Source of the DNA: Pinus tabuliformis
Lineage: Eukaryota; Streptophyta; Pinopsida; Pinales; Pinaceae
Reading direction: 5' to 3'
Assembly (NCBI GenBank): GCA_031772625.1
Contig: CM062813.1
Span: 766,568,720 to 766,632,719 of the forward strand
Length of the DNA: 64,000 nucleotides
Positions 33,679-46,080 of the stretch are shown here, one piece after another. Under the pieces are notes generated by a model. That model saw only the letters and a list, made by a program, of their open reading frames with translations. It was not told the DNA's origin and did not search any database. Both the position numbers and the translations under genes were made by a program. Within the stretch, counting starts at the first letter, position 1. Each line of letters opens with the position of its first letter.

Positions 33679-34236
33679 TGATCCAGGTGGATATTGATGG
33701 CCACCCACCTGTTCCATTGGCTCACAACACAATTTCCTATTTTCGCAATTTTTAGTTCCTGAACTTCCTGAGTGGTTTTGAAGCCCTAAACAATTTTTTT
33801 TTGGGGAAATGAGATGATGATAATTAGAATTTTTACTCAGATAGACCTTTCCGATGATAAAACATGCACACTAAACACATATCATATTCCAAAGATAGAA
33901 CCCCATGAATTTGATATTCCAACTTACCTCATCGAGGACCATAAGCCTTTGGTGCTTCATCTCCTAGGTTTGGGTTTTTGGTTGTTTAGGGTTTCTCATT
34001 GTTTCTTGATGATAAAAAGGAATTTGAGCATCATTGTAACATAGTTCAATAAGGTACGTAACCATCACATATTTTTTCAGAGATAATCTACCATCATTCG
34101 TGCTAGTTTGCTTTCATTATGCATGTATACAATTTCAACATTTTTTCATTTATCAATTGAAGTCACGTTTCACTATATCTCTGTGTTTCATTTGTAAATA
34201 TGTGTTTCGTTTCATTCCCTTCATAAATACATATTA
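33679..34236 (+). repeat. 3' LTR of element A
   Basis: It starts TGATCCAGGTGGATATTG and ends near CATAAATACATATTA, like the 5' LTR at 8109-8706. Divergence is considerable, so the element is old. Confidence 0.75.
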
Positions 34237-37200
34237 ATTCCAAACCAATCCACTTCTATAAAGTAGGATTCCTTTAAGGGGATTCCAGTTCGCGCAATGA
34301 ATTACTATATGCCAACATTGTCATCAAGTTGGTTATTTGGAGAATTAGTGTTTTGAAATCCATTCATATCTTTATATTGTGAATAGAAACCCTTATTGAG
34401 ATAAATTTCAAAAGGAGAAGAAGCATAAAAAATAAATAACTCATTACAATTACATAAGTTCTTGGCAATGGAATTGACAAGTCAAAATTTTATATAAGTC
34501 TTACTATCTAGTTTAGACATATGTAAAGGATTTTCTATAAAGAAACTATAAATGTAGATTAAATTCAGTTAATTGTTATATAATATACTTGAAAATTGGC
34601 TCCAAGTGATACTCCTTTATAGCTTAAGAGAGAGAAGTACACAAATGAATTGAGAAAGGTACTTTGGAGTACATTGATAAAGAAACAAATGGACCTATCT
34701 AGCACCTTCAAGGAGGAGGGTATGTTGTGAGAATAGCTATTGGTCAACCAAAACCACTAAATATATGGTATTAAATACATTTATCAAAGAGATATTGAAT
34801 GAGAATGTAAATTTTAAGATTGAATCCCTCCAACATGATTCTCGTTTTGAACCTAATATGCAAGAATATCAATGATGATAGTCTGACTTCAAGTTTTGAA
34901 ATACTACTAATCAAAATTAAATCAATTTTTTGGGAATGATAGAATAACACAACAATTCACCTCCTTGACAAGATATTCACAATTTAATCAACTTCAATCA
35001 ATCTCCTCAAATTATCTTATTTGGGAAGATATGGCATGGAATCTAGAATACTTTCATTTCTCTTCAATCATCATTAGGATGTTGTCTAACACCAAATTGT
35101 GTCTAAATTTATAGAGTTGTTCAATTCTTCTATTTTTTCAATAAATGTAGAATGTTGATCCTATTTATTCACAAATTAGCAAAGGGAAAGTTCTAACATG
35201 GTAAATATTCACTTCCAAAAATTCTACTATCTTTCAAAATTCATTTCAAATGAACCATTCAATATCCATATTGGTAGTTTTTTAGACATAAAATTATTTC
35301 AAAAAATTTAGATTGAAGTTTGAAGATGATAGCAATTTATTTAGTTGTTCATGTTTCTTTATTAGTATAATCATTTAGAGTTGTGATTGAGGATATAAAT
35401 GTTACGCTATTAGTCCTTAACAACCACAATGTCTGAGATCACATTATTATGAGTTGTCATCCTTATCTACTAATGATACTTTGTCACTATCCACTTATGA
35501 GTTTCCAATGAGATCTATTGTATCATTCCATCCCACCCCCTTGTACTCCCTCGGGCTATGGAAGGTATTAATTTATAATAACATGACTTTCAAGGTCTAT
35601 TATTAAGATGGATTTATTAGAATCCACTTTTCCCAATGCTGTCAAAAACCAAAAGTAAATATCACCATTGCGTTCAACTTGTTAAGATATTTTTGACAAT
35701 ATAAATTTTATCTCAATCTGACTCTTAGATTGAAATTTATGACATTTTAATTTTATTTCATTAAACCATGCCATGTCAGAAAGGCACTTCCATGTGGCAC
35801 CCAAGTGTGACCCACCTAGATATACCACATCTCCCATGGTACAACGTGGAACCCACATGTCCACATGAGGTCATCGCGGCACTTACCACCTCATCTCACA
35901 CCAGCAGGACCCACCTGGCCTACCCCACAACGTGATTTCATCCAAGCTAAGGGAAATATAGGGTGCTCATAGAAAATCATAATAGCACAACCCTCAGCCC
36001 CCTTGGATTACTAAATACATTCTCCCAAGTGGGGCCTACCCTCGAATAACTTTACACGCCATGGGGAAATCTATCCCTTGCACAATATTCACCCTAAGCA
36101 GGTCCCAGACTAAATGTTTTTTTCATGCATATTAACAAAATCATGTGATATCCAGTCTTGGGGAAAATATGGTGCGCAAAAAATTTCCAACGTGGCATCC
36201 TCCTTGGACTCTCGAATGACCCTAATACAAACCTATTTTTGTGAGGTAATCTGGCCTCGCACCAATAATCTCCAAACAAGCCCCACTCTTGGTATCTGAT
36301 ATTAAGTTATTCCTTCCATGAAATTATGGCCCATTCTAAATATGGTGTTGCAAACATTTGCATTATGAACAAACACCCAAATCACTTGGATCAACTAGAC
36401 GAAAAAATCCTAAAAACATATTCAGCCTAAAAACAACATCCTTCCAAAATAACCCATCCGACCCTAGACACAAAATCCTTCCATTGACTTATCCAACCCG
36501 AGATACAAAATCCTGCCAATAACTTATGCAACTCCGAATACACAATATGACTTCTACAACTCTTAAACTTATAAAGTCTAAGGACTTCAAGGGACTTAGC
36601 TAGAGTTCTCCTTGAAACCTGACATTTCTTAAAGCACCAAAATCTACATAAATGAGACCCTTATTCAAATATTGAACATTTGAAATATTATACATAGTCA
36701 TAAGACAATCAATGGACCTATCAACATGCCTACTATCAAGCACCGAAACAATCTAAACCATAGGTAACACTATTTTATAAACTCAAATATAGCAGCATCA
36801 CATTATACCACAAAATGGCTCCCAAGCAAACACTTTCAGATTTATCGGCATGTCATACATTGAACGAAACAATGTCTTGTACTAAGGAAGGTAATCAAAA
36901 ACCTTAAACAATTAGAGATCCATGATATTCACCGCATATTATATAGTGGAATTCACACCTTGTAATAGTCTATCTAAGCACATCCAACTCCATGCATATT
37001 TATGTAAATAACTTCGTAAATCATGAGGATATCAACAAACACATTGATCCATAAGCTAAAAGATGACCATGAATGCATCTAAATAAAACCATTGACCATG
37101 AACATACAAATATGTCAACAACCTTACTGAGATAGAGTCATTCCATGTACACAAAACATAAATTGAACTCTTAATAAGATAACCGTGATTATGGCAACGA

Positions 37201-38951
37201 ATTGCCCAAACTTATAACTATTTAAAGATCACTGAAAATTTATGAAATCATAGTTAATCCTGAGTGGTTTCATATCACCAATCAGGGACATATCAGGAAA
37301 CCTGTAAATAATTGAGAAGGTTGCAAACACATAACTCAAATAGCTCATGACTATCGTAGATATGAAAGTTAGCTAGTCAACAATGGTTATAAAATGAGTC
37401 AGACATTATTTTGTAAATGATACTTGATTAATCATTAGATAGAAGTACAATAAGGCATATCATAGCTTATAATACAACATGTATAAACAAGTATACTTAT
37501 CTGAATAACTTGAAATTTATAGCAACTAAATAAGGGACTTCCACTCTCCACCCAACCATAGGCCAGGAAAATTTTAGGGTATAATATTCGTAGGTGGGAT
37601 AAGTTTTTACGATTTTTCCAAAAAAAGATTCACCAATTTCCATTTTTTTCTAAAATATATTTTCCTAAATTTTAGAGTATAAAATTATTTTACCTTTCAA
37701 ATTTCCAAAATTTTATATAAACTATATATAAAATAACTAAAATTTTGCATATGTTTATAAGGATATTAAAACACATTTTACAAATTTCATATTAGGGGCT
37801 AGTGATATTTTCCAATGTTTTTAAACTTTAAGGCAAATTTCCATCCTTCAAATTTTCCTTGGCTACACTACAACTTTCCTTGTAACTGACTACCCTTGAG
37901 CCGGATCCAAGGTCTAAGGAAATTCTTGCACAGGGAAACGGTTCACCCCAATGGGTTCAAAATAATTCCAAGAGATGGAGTCCACTGTTCTAATGATTCA
38001 CCAACTCAACAGAAACTTAAGTTCTCATAGGCCACATTGACATAGAAAATAACTCAATTGTTATAGAACATAGCCATTAGGATGATCACCTAGGTAACAA
38101 ATAGTAGGCCATCAGTTCAATGGAAACATCCTTAGAAACTATGGGAATGTGAACTAGCTAAAACTGACCATTATCCATTTCAAATCATCCAACACCCCTT
38201 CTTCTCTTTTCTTCTTCTCTTTTCTTGCAACTACGATAACCCAACTTGGCTCTTCAGCTCATCCTCTCTTCGATATATGAGGTAGAAGCCCAAGGTATGG
38301 ACACCACCTTCTCCTTTGTACTAACTAGTCTAATCGCACGTCTTCATTTGTTGGGAGGTGGTTCAGCCTATTACACCACCTCCTCACTCTTTAGGTGAGG
38401 GCATCACCACTTCTTCACCTTGTAATGTTGGTCAATGAGTTTTTCTAGCTTTAGTTTAGATATGGTCATATCACATAACATTTGTCAGACAACTGATTGA
38501 CTGAGTATACAAGCCACCTTGGGCATTTAGGTGCAGACCCCATATCAAGGGAGTACGAGAGCATAGGCATTACCAATTCTGTCGGTGATAAAAAATAAAT
38601 GAGTAAATCATTTAAAAATTAGTAAGCCATTTTAACTTTTTTATGAGACTGGTAGGTTTAATTCATTATCAATCACTTTTCAAAGTGACTTTTAGTTGAA
38701 AATTGAGTGGATTTGTGTTGGCCAAGTCGATATGAGGATAGGGGCTATATAGCTATATCGTTCTTATTTATCAACCACATGCGAAGAACACAATAATTCT
38801 TTTAGTATTATCAGTACGTTTTGCACATATTTTCCACTGTCCGATGATGATCAGAGTTGTAATGAATATGAAATTCCATGGAAGGGATTATGCACGCTCT
38901 CACTAGATAGGCCAAAGTATTACGCCCATAACAAACTTCTTTTAATATTTG
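34237..38951. other. AT-rich intergenic DNA, no gene seen
   Basis: About 4.7 kb without a convincing gene. A more GC-rich patch at about 35760-35960 has several CCACxTG-like motifs but no open frame of note. A pyrimidine tract (CTTCTCTTTTCTTCTTCTC) lies near 38200. I could not assign 37550-38570 to a family; it may be old repeat debris. Confidence 0.55.
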
Positions 38952-39220
38952 CAATATTTGGAATTAACTTGGCTGCAAGCTTTCGTTTCTGGAATTGTGA
39001 TGAAACACTTAAGAGTTTTGAACATGTTTATTAGGTATTTTAACACTCATGGGGTATGAAATGCCCCTGCTTTACCATCCAACCAAGACCACCGTTATAC
39101 ATAGAAAAAACAGAGGTAAGTTCGTCATACCTAGATCTGGTCCTTCAATAACTAGAGCTTTGAAGAAACAATACTCTTTGACATTTCACCTTGAGGAACC
39201 CTTTGAGGAACACATGCAAT
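38952..39220 (+). repeat. Unclassified direct repeat, copy 1
   Basis: The block from AATATTTGGAATTAACTTGG to CACCTTGAGGAACCC recurs at 46081-46315 in the same orientation at roughly 80-85% identity by eye. It has an open frame MGYEMPLLYHPTKTTV...ALKKQYSLTFHLEEP that is kept in both copies, and a GGTAAGT at about 39115. Family unknown. The copia element lies between the two copies. Confidence 0.7.
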
Positions 39221-39749
39221 ATAGGTTCTTTAGTAAGAATTCAAAAAATATATAAGATCTAATTACAAACATGTAGAATCACCCATTCCTAACCACAATT
39301 GTAATCACCATTCAGTCTAGTGTAAATGCTCAGTATTCACCCCAATTCCGATGAATCCAATCTCTCTTTTGTCATATATGTTAGTTTGTTTAGTGCAAAC
39401 ATCTCAAGCCACAATGAGAATGTGGGTACCTAATAAGCATGAAATAGTGTTTGATCTAAAAAACAAAATCAATTTTCACAAATAAAACATCTATGATGGG
39501 CCATATTTGTTTAGTGCATTGAGAAGAAAATGCAATGTAAAAAAAATAAACATCTCAAATTCAAGGAGTTGAACGAAATGTACTAAGGAAGAAGGCAAAA
39601 ATTTTAAAATCAAGCTAGGGTCTCAAACTTGACAATCAAATTACCATTAAAGAATCATGTTGAGAACCAGCCAAGAATATATATAATAAAATATGCAAAT
39701 AATATTCACAATACTTTTTTTATCTTAGAATTGGTAAAGCTTAGGGCTC
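39221..39749. other. AT-rich DNA, no gene seen
   Basis: About 530 bp between the direct repeat and the copia insertion. Nothing recognised. Confidence 0.55.
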
Positions 39750-39754
39750 AAATG
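39750..39754. repeat. Target duplication AAATG, left
   Basis: AAATG stands directly before the TGTTAGG start of the copia element and again after its end at 45578-45582. Confidence 0.92.
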
Positions 39755-40196
39755 TGTTAGGATATTCCGACACATAGGAAATAGTTAAGTTCAACTTGGT
39801 CTAGTATAGAGTTAGGTAAAGTGTGTTTCTTTACCGTTGTACATTTTGTAACTTACAATCCGACGGTCACGATATGTAGTGATCTGACGGTTCACTCTCT
39901 CCTCGGTATTACCGACACTTGATCCGTGGCTTGACACCCGATTGGTCCATGAGTTCTATTTAAAGCACATGGAGGGTCATTGTTCGGGTAATCCGTGCAT
40001 GAGAGAAGCTTATGTAAATTTTCATTCTTTGATTAATAAATTTCCTGTAGTAGCCACGTTGGCGTAGGCCGTGGACTGTTTCCCTCTTTGAGGGTTTTAA
40101 CCACGTCAAAAATACTGGTGTATTGATCTGTGATCTGGTTGTGAGCAGTGTCTTTTTGGTGTTCTTTCTGAGGAACTTACCCTGTAAATTCCTACA
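39755..40196 (+). repeat. Copia 5' LTR
   Basis: 442 bp, TG...CA ends, next to the PBS. A TATTTAAA at about 39957 is the likely TATA element. Confidence 0.92.
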
Positions 40197-40208
40197 TGGT
40201 ATCAGAGC
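40197..40208 (+). other. Copia primer binding site (tRNA-iMet)
   Basis: TGGTATCAGAGC follows the LTR without a gap. It is the standard copia primer site for initiator tRNA-Met. Confidence 0.93.
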
Positions 40209-40575
40209 TATTTGAGGGCCGCGTCCGTTGGTGATCCAAATCTGAAGCCGGTAGAACTGCATGCGGCTGTCGTTTCCTAGATCTACTGTTTCTGACTACT
40301 TTCGGGCTGAGAGGACTGCTCTGTTGTGTTTGGAGCATCTGTTCCAGTGAGGAACCCCTTTCGTTTCACGCGAAAAGGTTTCCGGTAGCCCTATCTGCGT
40401 CATTTTTAAGATCTGGAGGTATACAGTCTTTATTTGCAGTTTACCGTTATTTTCTCTCTGCTTATTTCGGTTTCGGTTTATTTAGCTTTTTTTTTAACCG
40501 GATCTATACCTTTCATTTCTGCGTATGCTCTTTTCCCTGCACCTTAGTGTGATCTCGGAAAATCAGAAACATTGA

Positions 40576-40685
40576 GAAAAATATTTAGTTTTTCGGCTAA
40601 AGCTAACTTTGAGCCGCAAGGTTCATTTTTGAAAATATCTAGTTTTTTGGCTAAAGCTAACTTCGAGCCATAAGGTTCGTTTTCT
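40576..40685 (+). repeat. Two tandem units of about 55 bp in the copia leader
   Basis: The core TCGGCTAAAGCTAACTTTGA (second copy TTGGCTAAAGCTAACTTCGA) and the following GAGCC...AAGGTTC occur twice in a row between the PBS and gag. Non-coding. Confidence 0.8.
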
Positions 40686-40763
40686 TTGCATGTCCGTGTT
40701 GCGTTTTGTGTTTTGTGTTTTGTAGGGAAAAAGAGCTTTCTCAAGGCAAGCACGCAAACCAAG

Positions 40764-40799
40764 GCCCCCCCCCTCTCTATCTCTCTCTCTCTCTCTCTC
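40764..40799 (+). repeat. C-run and CT microsatellite
   Basis: A run of C is followed by about 13 CT units, in the copia leader. Confidence 0.9.
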
Positions 40800-40808
40800 A
40801 AATTTTTT

Positions 40809-40870
40809 GTATAGATCAATTGGTTCAAAGCTATTTTAAGAGAGTAGAGGTCTTGGGTTCAAGTCTCCAT
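40809..40870 (+). other. tRNA-like segment in the copia leader, possible SINE head
   Basis: TAGATCAATTGGTTCAAAGC (40812-40831) resembles a tRNA D-arm and A box (TAGCTCAATTGGTTAGAGC). GGGTTCAAGTCTCC (40855-40868) resembles the T-arm and B box (GGTTCRANTCC). The 24-bp spacing between boxes is a little short for a real tRNA, and no acceptor stem pairs, so it is not a tRNA gene. A T-run at 40929-40939 could be the tail of a tRNA-derived SINE. Confidence 0.4.
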
Positions 40871-41069
40871 TTTGTGGGGGCGGATTATTTCATTCCCGCA
40901 CATTCGCGCACTTTGCTGGCAACTTCAACAATTTTTTTTTTTCAAAAAGCCATAACTTCTTCATCCGGAAGCCTTTTTCAGAGCTGTTTTTTTAAAACAG
41001 CCTAATGTTTTGAGATCTATCCATTGGAACACTTACTTTCAGCATCTTCAGCTTCAGTTTTAAAAAAAA

Positions 41070-42411
41070 AATGGAAAGTCCATGCCAAGTCATTCTTGAC
41101 AGCACTAACTACTTCCAATGGATATCCTACATGGAAGATTTACTTAGAAGTAAAGGTCTCTAAAGAATAGCCACAAGCCAAGAGAAGAAACCAAAAGATG
41201 AAGACAAGGCTGCAAAATGGGAAAATAGACAAGATCAAGCACGTGGTTTGATAGGGATGTCTATTTCTCCTGATCTTAGATTCCATATTGCAGAACTTGA
41301 AACTCCTCATGAAGCATTGGAACAAATCACTAAAGCTTTTGGGATTAAAAATGAAATTAGAGCCCATCAACTTGAAAATGAGTTGCTTACATTGGATCCT
41401 AATAATTTTTCTTGCATTGAAGATTTCTTGTCCAAATTCAAGACCCTTAGATATCTCTTGGAAGGTGTTAAGGTTAAGAAAGAAGATAGTAACCTTATTT
41501 ATTCCATCCTTACTAAGTTGGGACCAACCTACTCTGTATTTGTTTCCACCTTCCATTCTACAAGGGAAGCTTTCATTTGTCAAGGAAAAGACTACAAGGC
41601 CCCTTCCTTTGACTCTTTTTGTGATTCTTTAATAAGAGAACAAGAAAAACTCTTACACCTTGGTCTTCTTAATCTTGGAAACTCTTCCAAGAAAGCGTTA
41701 GCCGCCCAGCAGCAACCAAATTCAAAGAATCCTAAGAAGTCATATCCTAAAAAGAATGGTCCTAAACCAAACAAGGGTCCTAAGCAAACTCAGCCTCAAA
41801 ATGAAAGATCATTTCAGCAAAATGATAAGACCAATAAAAACAAATGGAAGAAGATTGATAGACATTGTAACTTTTGTAATCGAGATGGCCACTTAGAATC
41901 TAAATGCTTTAAGAAGATGGAAGCCTTGGAAGCTGCAATGAAGAAACATAACATCCATGTGGAGCATTCTTCAACTTCAACTTCAACTTCATCTTCAGGA
42001 ATGGCACTTTCTGCATGTCGCTGTCAATCATCTCAGTCTGGTTATGCATTAAATGTATCTTCTTCTTCTCATTCTCGTGAGTGGCTCATTGATTCTGGAG
42101 CCTCTTATCACATGGCCAAAAACCAAGCCATGTTTTCTTCTTTAAATGATTGTAACACCAAAAATATATATGTTGGTGATGATAGATCTCTTAATGTTGT
42201 AGGGATTGGAACTGTTCATCTAGACAATGGTCAGTTTAATGATGTATTATGTGTTCCAACCTTATCCGGCAACCTTCTATTTGTATATCAGATAACTCAT
42301 TCAGGTGAAGGTAAAATTGTTGAATTTTCACCTCATGATGTTGTAATCAAGGATCTGAGAGATCCTAAACAGATTCTAGCTACTGGTATTGCTGATGATT
42401 CCACAAGGTAG
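41070..42411 (+). pseudogene. Copia gag and protease region
   Basis: The gag part reads ILDSTNYFQWISYMEDLLRS at its N-terminus, then DPNNFSCIEDFLSKFKTLRY and ILTKLGPTYSVFVSTFHSTR, a copia-type gag. A CCHC knuckle, CNFCNRDGHLESKC, is near 41870-41910. The protease site is WLIDSGASYHM near 42085-42115, with GIGTVHLDNGQFNDVLCVPT after it. The region has a break or two. Confidence 0.88.
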
Positions 42412-42474
42412 TATAAGTTTCACAACTTTGGGTCATCAAATCTTCCCTCAGTATTTGTTGCTCATAATGATGAA

Positions 42475-43320
42475 GTGAGCAAACTTTGGCATGAGCGATT
42501 TGGTCACTTAAACTATCACTCCCTTCAGCATCTATGTAAAGAAAATATGGTGACAGGTCTTCCTATGGTATCTTGCAGAGATGGTGTTTGTTCCGGATGT
42601 GTACTCGGAAAACGTCATCGGGACAGTTTTGAAAAACGTGCCTATTGGCACGCCTCAGCCCCTTTACAGCTTGTGCACAGTGATTTATGTGGTCCACTTC
42701 CTGTTGCTTCATTCTCTGGCTGCAAGTATTTCTTAACTTTCATTGATGATTTCTCCAGACGCACTTGGGTATACTTCTTAAAACTCAAGAGCGAATTATT
42801 TAACACATTTTTGGCCTTCAAAGCCTTTGTTCAAAAATAATCTGGACATCAAATTCTTAAGCTAAGAACTGATAATGGTGGAGAATATGTTAAAAACACA
42901 TTCATCAACTTTTGCACCGAAAATGGAATTCAAATGCAACATACTGTTCCATACACTCCACAACAAAATGGTGTAGCTGAAAGGAAAAATCGCACCTTAA
43001 AGGAAATGGCTAATTGTATGCTGCAATCTAAAGGACTCAGTCTTAGTTTTTGGGCCGAAGCAATTAATTGTGCAAATTATATAATCAATCGCACTCCTAC
43101 TAAGGTTCTAAAGAATATGACTCCAGAAGAATCTTGGAGTTCCATTAAACTAGATGTAAGTCACTTTCGTGTTTTTGGAAGTGAAGCATGGGCCCATATT
43201 CCAGATGAAAAGCATAAAGCTTTAGAACCTAAGAGTGAGAAATGTACTTTTGTTGGATATTCTGAAGATGTAAAAGGTTATAGACTTATTCCATTTAAGT
43301 CCAAAAATGTTATCATTAAA
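42475..43320 (+). pseudogene. Copia integrase region
   Basis: The zinc-binding part reads LWHERFGHLNYHSLQHLCKE then CSGCVLGKRHRDSF (HHCC). The core has LVHSDLCGPLP, YFLTFIDDFSRRTWVYFLK, LRTDNGGEYV and PQQNGVAERKNRTL, giving the D-D-E residues. FGSEAWAHIP is in the copia-typical tail. The position before reverse transcriptase is diagnostic for copia. Confidence 0.9.
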
Positions 43321-43599
43321 AGAGATGTAAAATTTGATGAAAATAAATCGGCCTGCGAGCCTAGTCCGGCGGATGTGCCACCTCTTCCTATCTCTTCTAC
43401 TTTTGAAAACATTTCTTCTTCAGATGATGAAAGTGAGGATGACAATCCTCCCCCACCTTCTCAGGATCCTCAACTTCCAATATGGGTCCGTGCTACTCGG
43501 GATGCAGCAGGTGATCTTGCCGGTGATCCTACAGATCAGCGACGTACACGTTCTCAGTTTGAAAGAGCCTCTTCTTTACTGGCTCAAGCTCCAGTAAAT

Positions 43600-44480
43600 C
43601 ATAATCCTGACACTTTTGCAGAAGCTTCAGGCCATCCACATTGGGAAGCAGCTATGAATGAAGAATATCATTCATTGTTGGCAAATGATACATGGGATCT
43701 TGTTCCTCTACCAAAGGGACGCAAACTTGTTAGATGTAAATGGGTTTACAGAACCAAGTATGGACCAGATGGGAATGTTGATAAACATAAAGCTCGTCTT
43801 GTTGCTAAGGGCTTTTCACAGGTTGAAGGCATTGACTACACTGAAACCTTCTCCCCTGTTGCCAAAATGAACTCTATCCGCCTTGTTCTTTCCCTTGCTG
43901 CCTCTTTAAAATGGGAAGTCCATCAGATGGATGTTAAATCTGCCTTCTTGCATGAAGACTTGCATGAAGAAATCTATATGGAACAACCCATTGGCTTCAT
44001 CCAAACAGACTCCAGCCTTGTATGTCGACTTAAGAAATCTCTTTATGGTCTCAAGCAAGCTCCTCGGGCTTGGTATGCCAAAATGGATAGCTTTCTTTTA
44101 GAATCTTGCTTTTCTAGGTGTTATTCTGACAATACTGTCTACACCAAGAAAGTGGGAAACTTTCTTATCATCCTTGTTCTTTATGTTGATGATCTTATTC
44201 TTACTGGTAGTGATCCCAACCTTATAAACCATGTGAAGTCCAGCCTTAAAAAGAAATTTGAAATGACAGACTTAGGACACTTACACTATTTTCTCGGTCT
44301 TCAAGTCTTGCAATCCAAGGAGGGTATTTCCCTTTCCCAGTCCAAGTATGCTTGTGATATTCTTCGTCATTTTCACATGGAAGACTGTAAGCCAGCCCCT
44401 TCTCCCTTTCAGTCTGGAGTCAAACTTTCAGTCTCTTGTACTTCTCTTGAAGTTGATGCTACCTTATACCGTCAACTTGT
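43600..44480 (+). pseudogene. Copia reverse transcriptase region
   Basis: Blocks are WDLVPLPKGRKLVRCKWVYR, KARLVAKGFSQVEGIDYTET, VHQMDVKSAFLHEDLHEEIY, SLYGLKQAPRAWY and LVLYVDDLILTG, where YVDD is the catalytic box. It is close to complete and well preserved. Confidence 0.92.
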
Positions 44481-45043
44481 AGGAAAACTCTTATATTTAA
44501 CCCATACTCGTCGTGACCTTTCCTTTGCTGTTGGCCTTGTTGCTCGTTTTATGCAAAACCCCCGTGAAAGTCATTGGGAAGCAGCCAAAAGAATACTTCG
44601 TTATGTTCGAGCCTACTGCCGGTTATGTCTTCACTCTTGGTTCAAGACTTATTACATGGGCTTGTAAGAAACATGCTGCCATTTCTCTTTCGTCAGCAGA
44701 AGCAGAGTATCGTGGTGCCGTGGAAGCTAGTAAGGAAGCCTTGTGGCTTCGTCAGATCCTATCAGAGTTTGGCTTTGAGCAGCAGCATCCAACCACACTT
44801 TGGTGTGATAATAAAAGTGCCATTCAACTATGCAAATATCCAGTCCAGCATCAGCGCAACAAACACATTGAACTACACATGCACTTCATCAGAAAGCTCA
44901 TTCATGACCATGTTCTTGAAGTGCAATATTGTTCAACAGATGATCAGGTTGCATACATCTTCACAAAGGCTCTCACGGAGGCGAAGTTGACTAAACTTCG
45001 ATATATGCTTGGAGTTCAGGAAGTTGTCACTAAGGGGGGATAG
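44480..45043 (+). pseudogene. Copia RNase H region
   Basis: Pieces are LVGKLLYLTHTRRDLSFAVG, HWEAAKRILRYV, then LITWACKKHAAISLSSAEAE, ALWLRQILSEFGFEQ and LWCDNKSAIQLCK. The end KHIELHMHFIRKLIHDHVLE and VAYIFTKAL is typical for copia. The region is broken. Confidence 0.88.
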
Positions 45044-45114
45044 GCTCTAGTGCCTCCTTCCTTCTCCTATTGTGTCATATTTGTAAATCCTTCAATCCTA
45101 TCCCAAGTTGTTCT

Positions 45115-45124
45115 TAAGGGGGGA
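45115..45124 (+). other. Copia polypurine tract
   Basis: TAAGGGGGGA ends against the 3' LTR. The same ten bases also occur at 45031-45040. Confidence 0.88.
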
Positions 45125-45577
45125 TGTTAGGATATTCCGACACATAGGAAATAGTTAAGTTCAACTTGGTCTAGTATAGAGTTAGGTATAGAGTTAGGTA
45201 AAGTGTGTTTCTTACCGTTGTACATTTTGTAACTTACAATCCGACGGTCACGATATGTAGTGATCCGATGGTTCACTCTCTCCTCGGTATTACCGACACT
45301 TGATCCGTGGCTTGACACCCGATTGGTCCATGAGTTCTATTTAAAGCACATGGAGGGTCATTGTTCGGGTAATCCGTGCATGAGAGAAGCTTATGTAAAT
45401 TTTCATTCTTTGATTAATAAATTGCCTGTAGTAGCCACGTTGGCGCAGGCCATGGAATATTTCCCTCTTTGAGGGTTTTAACCACGTCAAAAATACTGGT
45501 GTATTGATCTGTGATCTGGTTGTGAGCGGTGTCCTTTTGGTGTTCTTTTTGAGGAACTTACCTTGTAAATTCCTACA
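45125..45577 (+). repeat. Copia 3' LTR
   Basis: 453 bp, same ends as the 5' LTR; it is longer by one short tandem copy of GAGTTAGGTATA. Confidence 0.92.
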
Positions 45578-45582
45578 AAATG
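45578..45582. repeat. Target duplication AAATG, right
   Basis: Right-hand copy of the copia target duplication. Confidence 0.92.
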
Positions 45583-46080
45583 AAAACCCATGAGGATCAT
45601 ATTTCTCATTGTGTGTCTTGGGGGGTTAGTACCTCTAAAAATCTTTCGGTACCAATAAATGAATATTTATATTACAGAATTACAAGGCCCTACCTTGCAA
45701 TATCAAAACCCCAATGGTTATCATGATCAATATGAGGCAATAGTCAAAGCAAAGATTTTCACATGAAGTGGGATGAATAATATGATTAAATGGAGCATCA
45801 GTTAGCACAAAGCTCAATTTCACCTGATGTTCCTTTGAGTATTACATGACTATCTAAGTTAAACTTCTGAAATACATATCTATTACTTTTCACAATTATA
45901 TCATGAAGAAACATATTAATGGTGGTCCACAAATCTTCACCTTCAGGGAGGTTGTGTCTTCTTCCCATGATGCCCATAATTCTATGTAGAGTGCAGTAGA
46001 ATAATTGTGCCATATATCCAATGTGTATATAGATGTATGCATGTATACATGTTGGCCCATATCAAACTAAATTAAAATTA
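45583..46080. other. AT-rich DNA, no gene seen
   Basis: About 500 bp between the copia element and the second copy of the direct repeat. Nothing recognised. Confidence 0.55.

Larger units (their letters stand above)
8109..34236 (+). mobile_element. Element A: old Ty3/gypsy LTR retrotransposon, broken, carrying nested insertions
   Basis: Matching LTR sequences in + orientation lie at 8109-8706 and 33679-34236, both starting TGATCCAGGTGGATAT. Between them, once the inserted elements are set aside, the parts run PBS, gag, protease, reverse transcriptase, RNase H, integrase and polypurine tract, which is Ty3/gypsy order. The copy is heavily decayed, with many breaks throughout the coding region, and its LTRs are clearly diverged, so it is an old fossil. 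It was later entered by a solo LTR (9855-10856), element C (11812-25982) and element D (28429-33526). A clear target duplication for A itself was not found. Confidence 0.8.
39755..45577 (+). mobile_element. Ty1/copia LTR retrotransposon, 5.8 kb
   Basis: LTRs of 442 and 453 bp (TGTTAGG...CCTACA) flank a coding region in the order gag, protease, integrase, reverse transcriptase, RNase H, which is copia order. PBS, polypurine tract and a 5-bp duplication AAATG are all present. The LTRs are about 97% alike by eye, apart from one short tandem gain, so the insertion is fairly recent. The coding region has a handful of breaks, so this copy is not whole. The lineage was not assigned. Confidence 0.93.

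Noticed and set aside
40812-40868. Functional tRNA gene
   Set aside because: A and B box likeness only; no acceptor stem, and the spacing is short.
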